This document shows positions 1 through 7,149 of a stretch of DNA of 64,000 nt, piece after piece. The stretch is from Peptococcaceae bacterium 1198_IL3148 (GTDB lineage: Bacteria; Bacillota; Desulfotomaculia; Desulfotomaculales; Desulfohalotomaculaceae). The position numbers and the translations under genes were made by a program. The stretch spans positions 62,001 to 126,000 of the forward strand of contig JBAIYS010000004.1 in the NCBI GenBank assembly GCA_036763105.1, read 5' to 3'. Each line of letters opens with the position of its first letter. The stretch's first letter is position 1. The notes beneath the pieces are model-generated. The model made no database searches and was not told the origin of the DNA. It worked only from the letters and a program-made list of their open reading frames with translations.

Positions 1-166
1 GGGAAAGTCCGGTAATTAGCTTTAACATCGTTGATTTACCACTGCCATTAGGGCCCACTAGGCCAATAATTTTACCACTGGGTAAGTTAATGCTGACGTT
101 ATCTAAAGCCAACTGGCGTGAGTATTTCTTAGTGACATTATTTAATTCTACAATATGTTCAGACAT
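1..166 (-). CDS. ABC transporter ATP-binding protein, N-terminal part (window edge)
   Basis: Only the first 55 codons lie in the window; the gene runs off the left edge. The visible part begins MSEHIVELNNVTKKYS and contains a Walker A motif GPNGSGKST near residues 38-46, which identifies an ABC ATPase. It starts 16 bases after the stop of a GntR regulator on the same strand, with an AGAGGTG ribosome binding site. It is the third gene of a leftward operon (permease, regulator, ATPase), the arrangement of ytrA/ytrB-type exporters. The transported substrate cannot be told. Confidence 0.9.
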   Translation of the reverse strand, partial: MSEHIVELNNVTKKYSRQLALDNVSINLPSGKIIGLVGPNGSGKSTMLKLITGLS

Positions 167-182
167 CTTTAGGCACCTCTTT

Positions 183-548
183 CTAATTTTGTTCAAGGGC
201 TTTGCGCACACCGGCCACTATTTCCGTCGGTGTAAAGCCCATTTCCTTCATATCGGTTATAAAGTTGTTAATTTGTTCCTTCATTAATTCTTCGCGCAAT
301 TGCTTTAACCGTTCTTCATTTTCAGTGATAAAAGTACCCAATCCCCGACGGGTTTCAGCCACAGACATCCTCTCTAATTCCGCGTAAACCCGTTGGGCGG
401 TGTTGGGGTTGACGCCCATTTGAACCGCCAGTTCTCGCACCGATGGCAGTTTATCCCCTGCCCCCATCTCACCACGGGTTATTTGATGGCAAAGGCGTTG
501 GATAATTTGCAGATATATTGGTTGAGTGGTATTAAATGGTTGACTCAT
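183..548 (-). CDS. GntR-family (YtrA subfamily) transcriptional regulator
   Basis: A 121-residue protein with an N-terminal winged helix (about residues 10-78; PIYLQIIQRLCHQITRGE, then GVNPNTAQRVYAELE) and a short helical C-terminal tail instead of a large ligand domain. That size is typical of the YtrA subfamily, whose members repress their own ABC transporter operon, often in response to cell-wall antibiotics. It lies between the permease and ATPase genes, 3 bases from the permease stop. An imperfect inverted repeat over the operon promoter (1372-1395) is a plausible binding site. Effector unknown. Confidence 0.88.
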   Translation of the reverse strand: MSQPFNTTQPIYLQIIQRLCHQITRGEMGAGDKLPSVRELAVQMGVNPNTAQRVYAELERMSVAETRRGLGTFITENEERLKQLREELMKEQINNFITDMKEMGFTPTEIVAGVRKALEQN

Positions 549-551
549 TGA

Positions 552-1337
552 CTACACCTCAACTTTGTTGTCCAGTAGCCATGCGGATAGGGCATACACA
601 GCAATGGTTACAACAACTGCAAAGACAATTTGTCCAGTATAAATAGGTACCCCATTAAAAAGGTGAGCTTCCGCTGGCATCAATTGGCCTAGGGTGCGAA
701 TCGGTATGGTAAATGCCCCCCATTCAGTCAGCATTTGAAATAGTATTGATTCCTGAAATTTGGCCATGCCCCAGGTGGCGATAATGAAAACTGCTATACC
801 GGCCAACCATTTGAGACGTCCCAGTATATTGCGGGCGGTGGCGGTTGCCACTGCGATCAATGTCGCCCAGGACGACATGTAGATGCTGATGGCAATGACA
901 CCCAAAGCCACATAGGCACCAACCTCAGTAATAAACATAAATGCCGTTTGTTTATCTACACCTGCCGGTGTTAGGTTATCAATACTGAACAGAGCCCAAT
1001 AAATAAAGGCAGCCTCTATCAATAATAACAGGGCTGTTGCCATTATGCTGACAATCAACTTGGCTGAGATTAGCATCCAAGCCGGTTGGGGGCAATGAAG
1101 CCAAAGGTTGGGCGTGTGTTTTAATTCTTGGTCTACGCTGTACAACATAAAACCGGCTGGTAAAAATGCTGCAACCCATAATGACAGCACTACTGGGGCC
1201 AAAATAACTGCAACACTATGTTTTTGTGATAGGTACATCAACCAAAGTCCAATGATGATTAGCGCTCCCAATGTCACCAACAGAGAAGCTCTAGTCATGC
1301 GGAATTCCTTTTTGATTAAATTTAACCACGCATCCAT
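552..1337 (-). CDS. ABC-2 type transporter permease
   Basis: A 261-residue integral membrane protein with about six hydrophobic helices (for example residues 18-36, 44-70, 91-115, 135-160, 170-187 and 232-253) and a short charged N-terminus MDAWLNLIKKEF, typical of ABC-2 permeases. It is the first gene of the leftward operon and is followed by the GntR regulator and the ATPase, which would energise it. The substrate is unknown; ytr-like systems of this layout have been linked to cell-envelope stress. The ATG at 1337 follows a GGGGGAAT stretch that can serve as ribosome binding site. Confidence 0.8.
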   Translation of the reverse strand: MDAWLNLIKKEFRMTRASLLVTLGALIIIGLWLMYLSQKHSVAVILAPVVLSLWVAAFLPAGFMLYSVDQELKHTPNLWLHCPQPAWMLISAKLIVSIMATALLLLIEAAFIYWALFSIDNLTPAGVDKQTAFMFITEVGAYVALGVIAISIYMSSWATLIAVATATARNILGRLKWLAGIAVFIIATWGMAKFQESILFQMLTEWGAFTIPIRTLGQLMPAEAHLFNGVPIYTGQIVFAVVVTIAVYALSAWLLDNKVEV

Positions 1338-1371
1338 GTAATAAATTCCCCCTACAGTGTATTATTGTATC

Positions 1372-1414
1372 AGTGTTATAGTCAAATAGTACACTACGAT
1401 TACAAAGCTGTCAA
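1372..1414 (-). promoter_or_regulatory. SigA-type promoter of the ytr-like operon with candidate GntR operator
   Basis: On the minus strand TTGACA (1409-1414) and TACTAT (1386-1391) are separated by 17 bases. An imperfect inverted repeat with AGTGT/ACACT arms spans 1372-1395 and covers the -10 box, the position expected for autorepression by the operon's GntR protein. The promoter match is seen directly; the operator role is inferred. Confidence 0.6.
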
Positions 1415-1438
1415 CACCGGGTTTGCTAAATAATATGG

Positions 1439-1467
1439 GAATATTTTACTTGCTGTAGCCATAAATA
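1439..1467 (+). promoter_or_regulatory. Candidate SigE promoter of the spoIIIA operon
   Basis: GAATATT (1439-1445) and CATAAATA (1460-1467) are separated by 14 bases, close to the SigE pattern (-35 TCATATT, -10 CATACAAT). The site is 22 bases before the spoIIIAA start, and spoIIIA is a SigE operon in Bacillus subtilis. The match is imperfect. Confidence 0.45.
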
Positions 1468-1489
1468 TATACCTGAGGAGGGAAGCCCT

Positions 1490-2494
1490 ATGTGCGCAAT
1501 TAGTACCGCTTTATCTACAATTAGGAAATCCCAACTAAACCAAATAAGTGGTTCAGTGTCTGGGGCGCTGGCTGTATTGCCAGTACACCTGCGCTCAGCG
1601 ATCCAACGGTTGCCGGAGGTATTGTTAAATCAATTGGAAGAAATTCGTTTGCGGCAGGGCAGACCAATGATGTTAGGGTTTCATAACCAAGATTGCTTTT
1701 TAAATCATCAAGGTGCATTAACCACAAACCATGAAGAGGGTTATTTGATCAACGAGGACGATATTAATCGTACCACTCAATTGGTCAGTAATTCTTCAAT
1801 ATACGCGCTGGAGGAAGAACTGAAAAACGGTTATATTACGCTACCGGGTGGTCACCGGGTGGGTATTACCGGCCGGGTGGTTTCAGAACGGGGACAAGTA
1901 AAAACCCTTAAATACCTCACTGGATTTAACATCAGGGTGTCTCGCCAGGTGCTGGGTGCCGCTGATAAATTAATTAAACATTTAATTTCCCCCAAGGGTA
2001 ATGTTTATCATACCATTCTGGTTTCGCCACCCCGGTGTGGCAAAACCACCATGTTAAGGGACATCATTAGGCAATTATCCAATGGCATACCCAGTGTAAA
2101 TTTTGCCGGAACCACTGTAGGTGTGGTGGACGAGCGCTCGGAAATAGCTGGTTGTTACCGAGGGGTGCCACAGCATGATATTGGAATCCGGACCGACGTG
2201 TTGGATGCCTGTCCCAAAGCTGCTGGCATGATGATGTTATTGCGGTCCATGTCGCCACAAATTATAGCTACCGATGAAATTGGCCGTATGGAAGATGTGG
2301 AGGCTTTAGAAGAACTCTTTAATGCCGGAGTTAAAATTTTAACTACGGTACACGGTTCCACATTAGAAGAATTAAATCGCCGACCGGCATTGCAACAGTT
2401 AATGAAAATGCAGGTGATAGAGCGGCTGGTTTTTTTGGGGCGCAGTAATGGTGTGGGAACGGTGGAGCAAGTAATTGAGGTGAAAAAATGCTGA
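1490..2494 (+). CDS. spoIIIAA: Stage III sporulation protein AA, secretion-type ATPase
   Basis: A 334-residue P-loop ATPase with Walker A PPRCGKTT at about residues 180-187 and a following VDERSEIAG element, related to type II/IV secretion ATPases. It is expected to power the SpoIIIA-SpoIIQ feeding channel between mother cell and forespore, acting on the mother-cell side. It is the first gene of the eight-gene spoIIIA operon and overlaps spoIIIAB by a few bases. A GAGGAGGG ribosome binding site supports the ATG. The N-terminal 20 residues look unconserved, so a slightly later start cannot be excluded. Confidence 0.95.
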   Translation: MCAISTALSTIRKSQLNQISGSVSGALAVLPVHLRSAIQRLPEVLLNQLEEIRLRQGRPMMLGFHNQDCFLNHQGALTTNHEEGYLINEDDINRTTQLVSNSSIYALEEELKNGYITLPGGHRVGITGRVVSERGQVKTLKYLTGFNIRVSRQVLGAADKLIKHLISPKGNVYHTILVSPPRCGKTTMLRDIIRQLSNGIPSVNFAGTTVGVVDERSEIAGCYRGVPQHDIGIRTDVLDACPKAAGMMMLLRSMSPQIIATDEIGRMEDVEALEELFNAGVKILTTVHGSTLEELNRRPALQQLMKMQVIERLVFLGRSNGVGTVEQVIEVKKC

Positions 2495-3006
2495 AACTCA
2501 TTGGTGCCATCTTAATATTATTAGCCTGTGGCTATGCCGGTTTTTCTGTGGCCCGCAGGTATCAACAACGACCTAAAGACTTGCGGTATCTGCAATCTGC
2601 GTTACAAATGTTAGAAACTGAAATAACCTATGGTGCCACCCCGCTTCCCGAAGCGCTGGAAACGGTGGGCCTGCGCTGCCAAAAAAGTGTGGCCCCACTA
2701 TTTAAGACTACCCAGGCTCACTTGTTAAATGGTGAGGGCATAACCGCCCGGGAAGCATGGGAAGATGCGGTGGGGCAGTATTACCGCAACAGTGCCATTA
2801 ATAACAGTGATCTGACGGTGCTGAAAAACCTGGGGGCCAATTTGGGTATTTCAGATCGTGAAGATCAGGTCAAACATCTCCACTTGGCTATGGAACAGTT
2901 GAAAATTGAGGCTGCTAAGGCTGAGGAAGAAGCAGTAAAAAATGTTAAGCTGTACAACTACCTTGGCTTTTTAGGTGGTTTGACCATAATTATTATTTTT
3001 ATTTAA
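2488..3006 (+). CDS. spoIIIAB: Stage III sporulation protein AB
   Basis: A 172-residue membrane protein with an N-terminal hydrophobic helix (residues 3-20), a helical cytoplasmic region (LQSALQMLETEITYGATPLPEAL is the family signature region) and a C-terminal hydrophobic helix (FLGGLTIIIIFI). The family resembles GspF-type secretion platform proteins and is part of the mother-cell SpoIIIA channel. It overlaps the end of spoIIIAA, which implies translational coupling. Length is normal for the family. Confidence 0.95.
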   Translation: MLKLIGAILILLACGYAGFSVARRYQQRPKDLRYLQSALQMLETEITYGATPLPEALETVGLRCQKSVAPLFKTTQAHLLNGEGITAREAWEDAVGQYYRNSAINNSDLTVLKNLGANLGISDREDQVKHLHLAMEQLKIEAAKAEEEAVKNVKLYNYLGFLGGLTIIIIFI

Positions 3007-3019
3007 AGGGGGCCTGGCC

Positions 3020-3220
3020 ATGGGTGGCATTGACATCATTTTTAAAATAGCGGGTATTGGTATTATTTTGGCAGCGTTGCACACAGTGTTAAAGGGTGCT
3101 GGTAAAGAAGAGGTTGCCACTTGGACCGCTGTGGGTGGTGTGGTAGCAATACTTTTTATGGTGGTGCAGTTCCTAGGTTCGTTCTTAACAGAAGTTAAAT
3201 CAGTGTTTAATTTATTTTAA
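3020..3220 (+). CDS. spoIIIAC: Stage III sporulation protein AC
   Basis: A 66-residue protein made essentially of two transmembrane helices (GIDIIFKIAGIGIILAALH and a second at residues 35-55), the standard size for SpoIIIAC. It is a membrane component of the SpoIIIA channel and is related to SpoIIIAD encoded just downstream. It starts 13 bases after spoIIIAB with a GGGGGCC-rich ribosome binding region. Identification rests on size, hydrophobicity and its fixed place in the operon. Confidence 0.93.
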   Translation: MGGIDIIFKIAGIGIILAALHTVLKGAGKEEVATWTAVGGVVAILFMVVQFLGSFLTEVKSVFNLF

Positions 3221-3242
3221 TTGATTTTTGAGGGTGGATCCG

Positions 3243-3632
3243 ATGGAGATTTTGCAAATTGTTGGGATAGCCCTGGTAGCCACCATACTGGCCAGCATTG
3301 TCAAATTTGGCTATAAGGAAATAGGAGTGTTGCTCAGTTTAACTGCTGGCTTGTTAATTTTTTTTATGGTGTTGGGCCACATTGGCTCAGTGTTTCAAGT
3401 CCTCAAGGACTTGGCCTCCCAAGCCAATATCAGCATGGCTTATCTGGGAACAATCCTTAAAATTGTTGGTATCGCTTACATAGCAGATTTCGGGGCCCAA
3501 ATCTGCCGCGATTCCGGCGAAGGGGCGCTGGCTACCAAAGTGGAGTTTGCTGCCAAAATTCTGGTATTGGTATTGGCAGTACCAATTATTGTCGCGGTGT
3601 TGCAGGCTTTAATGAAGATTGTACCAGCGTAG
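3243..3632 (+). CDS. spoIIIAD: Stage III sporulation protein AD
   Basis: A membrane protein of 129 residues with three to four hydrophobic helices and the family core YIADFGAQICRDSGE around residues 80-95. It belongs to the SpoIIIAC/AD family of the feeding channel. The ATG at 3243 was chosen over an in-frame TTG at 3228 because GAGGGTGG (3230-3237) is correctly spaced only for the ATG. Followed after 9 bases by spoIIIAE. Confidence 0.94.
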   Translation: MEILQIVGIALVATILASIVKFGYKEIGVLLSLTAGLLIFFMVLGHIGSVFQVLKDLASQANISMAYLGTILKIVGIAYIADFGAQICRDSGEGALATKVEFAAKILVLVLAVPIIVAVLQALMKIVPA

Positions 3633-3641
3633 GAGGGATTA

Positions 3642-4811
3642 ATGTTAAATAAAATATTTCTTATTTGTACTTTGTTGTGGGGGCTGTGGTTTCCTATAAC
3701 TGCCATGGCAGAGGAGCCCAATCACGCCGGACAACCCATTGACACTTCAATATTGGATATGGGTGCCATTGAACAAGCGGTGCAACAGCTAGATGAAGAA
3801 ATTCAGCAAGCAGTGCCGGAAATAGATTTTCGCAGTTTGGTAGAAAAGTTTGCCCGGGGAGAATTAGAGTGGAGCACCAGTGAATTGTTTAATGGATTAG
3901 TTAAATATATTTTCAACGAAGTACTGGCCAACGTATCTTTATTAGGTAAGTTGGTGGTATTGGCCATTATTACTGCGGTGCTGCAAAATCTAATGGGTGC
4001 CTTTGAAAAAGCCACCACTGGCAAACTGGCATATTTTGTTTGTTATCTGGTGTTGATAACGTTGGCTGTGGGCACCTTTGGTTTAGCCATTAATATCGGT
4101 CGGGAAGCCGTTGACCATATGGTTGTCTTTATGCAGGCTTTATTGCCGTTGCTTCTGACCCTGTTAGCCGCCATGGGCGGGATTGCGTCAGCCACCATAT
4201 TTCAACCAGTGATAATAGGATCAATAACAGTCATTGGCACCGTGATTAAAAACATAGTGTTGCCGTTGATATTTCTAGCCACTGCCCTCAGCATTTTAAG
4301 TGGCATCTCAACAAAATTTAACGTTTCTAAAATGGCTGACTTGCTGAAAACCATCAGTATGGTGGTTTTAGGTCTTTGCTCCACAGTATTTCTTGGGGTG
4401 TTAGCAGTGCAGGGGGTGGCAGGTTCCATCAGTGACGGCGTGGCATTAAGAACAGCAAAATATACCACCGATGCCTTTGTGCCGGTGATTGGTGGCACAA
4501 TATCAGATGCGTTGGAAGCGGTGTTGGGTTCAGCGCTGTTGATAAAAAATGCTGTGGGCTTGGCTGGGGCAGTGATCATTATATTGATAACGGTATTACC
4601 TTTGGTAAAAATATTTGCCATTGCCTTTGTTTTTCGCTTGGCCGGTGCATTGGTGCAACCCGTTGGCGATGGGCAAATGGCCAATTGCTTAACTGCTTTG
4701 GGCAATAATTTATTTACAGTATTTGGTGCTGTGGGCACAGTGGGGTTAATGTTTTTCTTTGCCATTACCATTGTTGTGGGTATGGGCAATCTGACGGTGA
4801 TGCTTAGGTAA
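3642..4811 (+). CDS. spoIIIAE: Stage III sporulation protein AE
   Basis: A 389-residue polytopic membrane protein with a cleavable-looking signal sequence (residues 1-23, ending AMA), an acidic segment, then about seven hydrophobic helices to the C-terminus. It is the largest membrane component of the SpoIIIA channel and probably part of the export core in the mother-cell membrane. Length and order match the family. It begins 9 bases after spoIIIAD with AGGAGGG upstream. Confidence 0.95.
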   Translation: MLNKIFLICTLLWGLWFPITAMAEEPNHAGQPIDTSILDMGAIEQAVQQLDEEIQQAVPEIDFRSLVEKFARGELEWSTSELFNGLVKYIFNEVLANVSLLGKLVVLAIITAVLQNLMGAFEKATTGKLAYFVCYLVLITLAVGTFGLAINIGREAVDHMVVFMQALLPLLLTLLAAMGGIASATIFQPVIIGSITVIGTVIKNIVLPLIFLATALSILSGISTKFNVSKMADLLKTISMVVLGLCSTVFLGVLAVQGVAGSISDGVALRTAKYTTDAFVPVIGGTISDALEAVLGSALLIKNAVGLAGAVIIILITVLPLVKIFAIAFVFRLAGALVQPVGDGQMANCLTALGNNLFTVFGAVGTVGLMFFFAITIVVGMGNLTVMLR

Positions 4812-4822
4812 AGGGGTGACAA

Positions 4823-5446
4823 GTGGTGCAAGAAATTAGCCAACTGGTGCAAAGTTTAATCATTATTGTCATGTTGGCAGTTTTTTTGGAACTGCTGTTG
4901 CCATCCAATGCCATGCACGATTATGTAAAGATGATAATGGGATTATTGGTGATTATAGCAGTGCTACAGGCAATCTTTAAATTTATCGATTATGACTTTC
5001 ACCTACAGGTGCCGGAAATATCTACCATAGCCGAAGTTTCCACTGAACAGGTACAAGCCAATGCCCAGAGCCTGTCGGAACACTATAAAAGTCGGGCTAT
5101 GGAGGAGTATAAACAGGGTATAGCCAAACAAGTGCTGGCATTGGCCAGTTTAAACCAAGATGTGTCGGTAATCGATGCCCAGGTGGAGTTGGACAGTGGC
5201 GAAGTTGGTAGCTTAGGTAAATTACAATGGATACAGTTAACCGTTTCTGATAAAGAGCGGTCTGTATCTGGGGTTCAATCGGTGCAACCGGTAGAGATAG
5301 CGGTGGGCACAAAGCACCCCCAAAGCAGTGATCTAGAAGATAAAATTCCACAAACGGTGCAAAGGGCCATAGCTAATATTTCCAGTACAGTGGCAGATTT
5401 TTATAACCTGTCCCCTGATCAGGTGCAGGTTATTTATAAAAAATAG
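4823..5446 (+). CDS. spoIIIAF: Stage III sporulation protein AF
   Basis: A 207-residue protein with two N-terminal transmembrane helices (residues 9-26 and 34-52), followed by a soluble domain ending near FYNLSPDQVQVIYKK. That C-terminal part resembles the ring-building fold of the SpoIIIAF/AG/AH group. It is a component of the SpoIIIA channel. GTG start, with AAAGGGGTG a few bases upstream; a second GTG one codon later is equally possible. Confidence 0.93.
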   Translation: MVQEISQLVQSLIIIVMLAVFLELLLPSNAMHDYVKMIMGLLVIIAVLQAIFKFIDYDFHLQVPEISTIAEVSTEQVQANAQSLSEHYKSRAMEEYKQGIAKQVLALASLNQDVSVIDAQVELDSGEVGSLGKLQWIQLTVSDKERSVSGVQSVQPVEIAVGTKHPQSSDLEDKIPQTVQRAIANISSTVADFYNLSPDQVQVIYKK

Positions 5447-5467
5447 ATTTTAAAGGGGGCTAATAAG

Positions 5468-6082
5468 GTGAGCGATAAGGGCAACTCATTTTTAGAGAAA
5501 TTTAAACTAAAGAAAACCGAAACATTGATACTACTATTTGCTTTTATTGTTGGCTTTGTCTTGTTAATTGGTGGCAGTCCGCTGGATATGATGGAGAATG
5601 AACCCCCAGAACCAGTAAAGGCTGGCCCGCAGGACAGTCAGGATAAAGAGATTAATACCACCATTTCACAGCCAAACATGATGGCGGAAGAAAAATATTT
5701 GGCTGATAAATTACAACAAATGTTGGCAATGGTGGAAGGGGCAGGGGATGTACAAGTAACCGTTCGCTTGGCCAGTTCGTCTCGATCGGAATATGCCATC
5801 AATACTTCTACCGGTACTAAAACCACTGAAGAAAAAGACCAGGCTGGCGGAACCAGGGTGCAAACCGAGGGTAATGATACCGGACAACTGGTATTAATTA
5901 AAGATAATGACGGCAAAGAAATACCGGTCTTACAGCAGGAAACCGCACCGAATGTATCGGGAGTGTTGGTGGTGGCAACCGGGGCCAGTGATCCCGCCAT
6001 TAAAACCGAATTATTTAGAGCGGTGCGGGTAGCTTTAGGAGTAGAGCCCCAAAAGATTTTGGTTTTGCCTAAATCCCAATGA
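5468..6082 (+). CDS. spoIIIAG: Stage III sporulation protein AG
   Basis: A 204-residue protein with one transmembrane helix (about residues 18-37) and an extracytoplasmic domain. The domain contains the conserved LQQMLAMVEGAGDVQVTVRL region and the family end motif in which a valine-rich strand precedes VRVALGVEPQKILVLPK. In B. subtilis this domain forms a large ring in the intermembrane space. A low-complexity threonine/glycine-rich insert sits near residues 115-140. GTG start after an AAAGGGGGC ribosome binding site. Confidence 0.94.
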   Translation: MSDKGNSFLEKFKLKKTETLILLFAFIVGFVLLIGGSPLDMMENEPPEPVKAGPQDSQDKEINTTISQPNMMAEEKYLADKLQQMLAMVEGAGDVQVTVRLASSSRSEYAINTSTGTKTTEEKDQAGGTRVQTEGNDTGQLVLIKDNDGKEIPVLQQETAPNVSGVLVVATGASDPAIKTELFRAVRVALGVEPQKILVLPKSQ

Positions 6083-6098
6083 ATAAGAGGTGAAGAAA

Positions 6099-6653
6099 GT
6101 GAAGATAATTGCACCTAAACGTGGCCATATTCTAATAGCCCTGACAATGGTGGCTGTGGCCCTTCTCTCCATAGGCTATTTAGGCATTGGCCAAGATATA
6201 TTGGCTAAAACCACCACCGCCACCATTATCGAACATCAAACACATCAACCAACGGAGGAAAATGTGGAGGTTGTTAATCAACAGGGGCAGGCTGATAAAA
6301 ATAGTGCAGAATTCTTTATTGAATATCGTTTGGAGCGAGAGCGCACCAGAGGTCAACAGGTTGAATGGTTAAGAGAAATCATCAACAACGAGAATGCCGA
6401 TGCTGAAACCAGAAAAAAAGCCCAAGAGCAATTGTATACCATTAGCCAGAACATCGGCAAAGAAATGGAAATAGAAAATCTAATTCGTGCCAAGGGCTAC
6501 CAAGATGCGGTGGTGTTGCTCCAAGACAAAGTGGCCACCGTGGTGGTCAGATCTAAAGCATTGGCCACTGATGATGTGGCAAAAATTGCCGAACTGGTGT
6601 CTCGCAACACTGGTATTTCACTACAAAATATTGTTATCATTCCTAAGCAATAA
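6099..6653 (+). CDS. spoIIIAH: Stage III sporulation protein AH, SpoIIQ partner
   Basis: A 184-residue protein with an N-terminal membrane anchor (about residues 8-28), a charged helical stretch (SAEFFIEYRLERERTRGQ is the family hallmark) and a ring-building-motif domain resembling YscJ/FliF. In spore formers it binds forespore SpoIIQ to close the channel. The GTG at 6099 is preferred to one at 6090 because AAGAGGTG (6085-6092) is properly spaced for it. It is the last gene of the operon and is followed by a hairpin at 6664-6688. Confidence 0.94.
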   Translation: MKIIAPKRGHILIALTMVAVALLSIGYLGIGQDILAKTTTATIIEHQTHQPTEENVEVVNQQGQADKNSAEFFIEYRLERERTRGQQVEWLREIINNENADAETRKKAQEQLYTISQNIGKEMEIENLIRAKGYQDAVVLLQDKVATVVVRSKALATDDVAKIAELVSRNTGISLQNIVIIPKQ

Positions 6654-6663
6654 ATGAATGTCA

Positions 6664-6712
6664 CGGGCAGGCGTGGAAACCTGCCCCTTATTGCTTTTTA
6701 CAACAACTTCAC
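6664..6712 (+). terminator. Hairpin after spoIIIAH, member of a dispersed repeat
   Basis: GGGCAGG and CCTGCCCC arms enclose a CGTGGAAA loop and are followed by a T-rich run, so it can end spoIIIA transcription. The sequence through TTTTTACAACA recurs almost unchanged at 49478-49513, which marks it as one copy of a short dispersed repeat. Confidence 0.65.
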
Positions 6713-6729
6713 GTGTATAATGGCTAAAG

Positions 6730-6873
6730 TTAGAAAATATCTAAATGAGGGTAGTTGCGATAATCAAATTCTTCTTCTTGATCTTCTAATGATTCGCTTT
6801 CAAATTCTGCAGTAGTTTTTTCATCGCTATCTTCTATATCAATTATTGGCAATTCTTTTTCTTTACAAACCAT
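6730..6873 (-). CDS. Small acidic protein, 47 residues, unknown function
   Basis: A short leftward gene encoding a 47-residue, strongly acidic peptide (MVCKEKELPIIDIEDSDEKT at the start, a DQEEEFDYRN segment near the end). An AAAGGAGG ribosome binding site lies 7-8 bases upstream of the ATG at 6873, unusually good for a chance frame. It converges on spoIIIAH and shares the repeat hairpin as terminator. No domain is recognised and no function is proposed. Two ATG codons lie close together; the one with better spacing was used. Confidence 0.55.
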   Translation of the reverse strand: MVCKEKELPIIDIEDSDEKTTAEFESESLEDQEEEFDYRNYPHLDIF

Positions 6874-6987
6874 AAACATCCCTCCTTTGGTTGTCGATTT
6901 ATTTATTAATGTGCTGAAATTTTATTAAATATGTATTGGTCAATTCTGGTGATTGTACAAAATAGAACAATAAAGCATTATGTATAC

Positions 6988-7015
6988 TTGAAAGTTAACT
7001 GTTCCCAATTATAAC
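6988..7015 (+). promoter_or_regulatory. Candidate SigA promoter for the carboxylase operon
   Basis: TTGAAA (6988-6993) and TATAAC (7010-7015) are separated by 16 bases in an AT-rich region upstream of the carboxyltransferase gene. A second TATAAT (7025-7030) lies nearby without a good -35. The choice between them is uncertain. Confidence 0.4.
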
Positions 7016-7089
7016 GGGTTGTAATATAATGAGTTGTAAACAATTTTAATTTATATAGAAGAGCAAACGAATTCTGATAATTGCAAAAA

Positions 7090-7124
7090 TGCTCAGGGGT
7101 AAATTGCTAGAACCTGAGTTTTTC
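7090..7124 (+). terminator. Leader hairpin before the carboxylase operon (possible attenuator)
   Basis: CTCAGG and CCTGAG arms with a 15-base loop are followed directly by TTTTTC, about 20 bases upstream of the ribosome binding site of the 7150 gene and downstream of its candidate promoter. It has the form of an intrinsic terminator inside the leader. The stem is only 6 base pairs, so regulation by attenuation is a suggestion. Confidence 0.4.
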
Positions 7125-7149
7125 TATTGTTAAATAGGAGGGACTGATC

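Noticed and set aside
4202-4852. 216-codon frame on the minus strand
   Set aside because: It is antisense to spoIIIAE, which has full family length and hydrophobic pattern; the reverse frame is a composition artefact.
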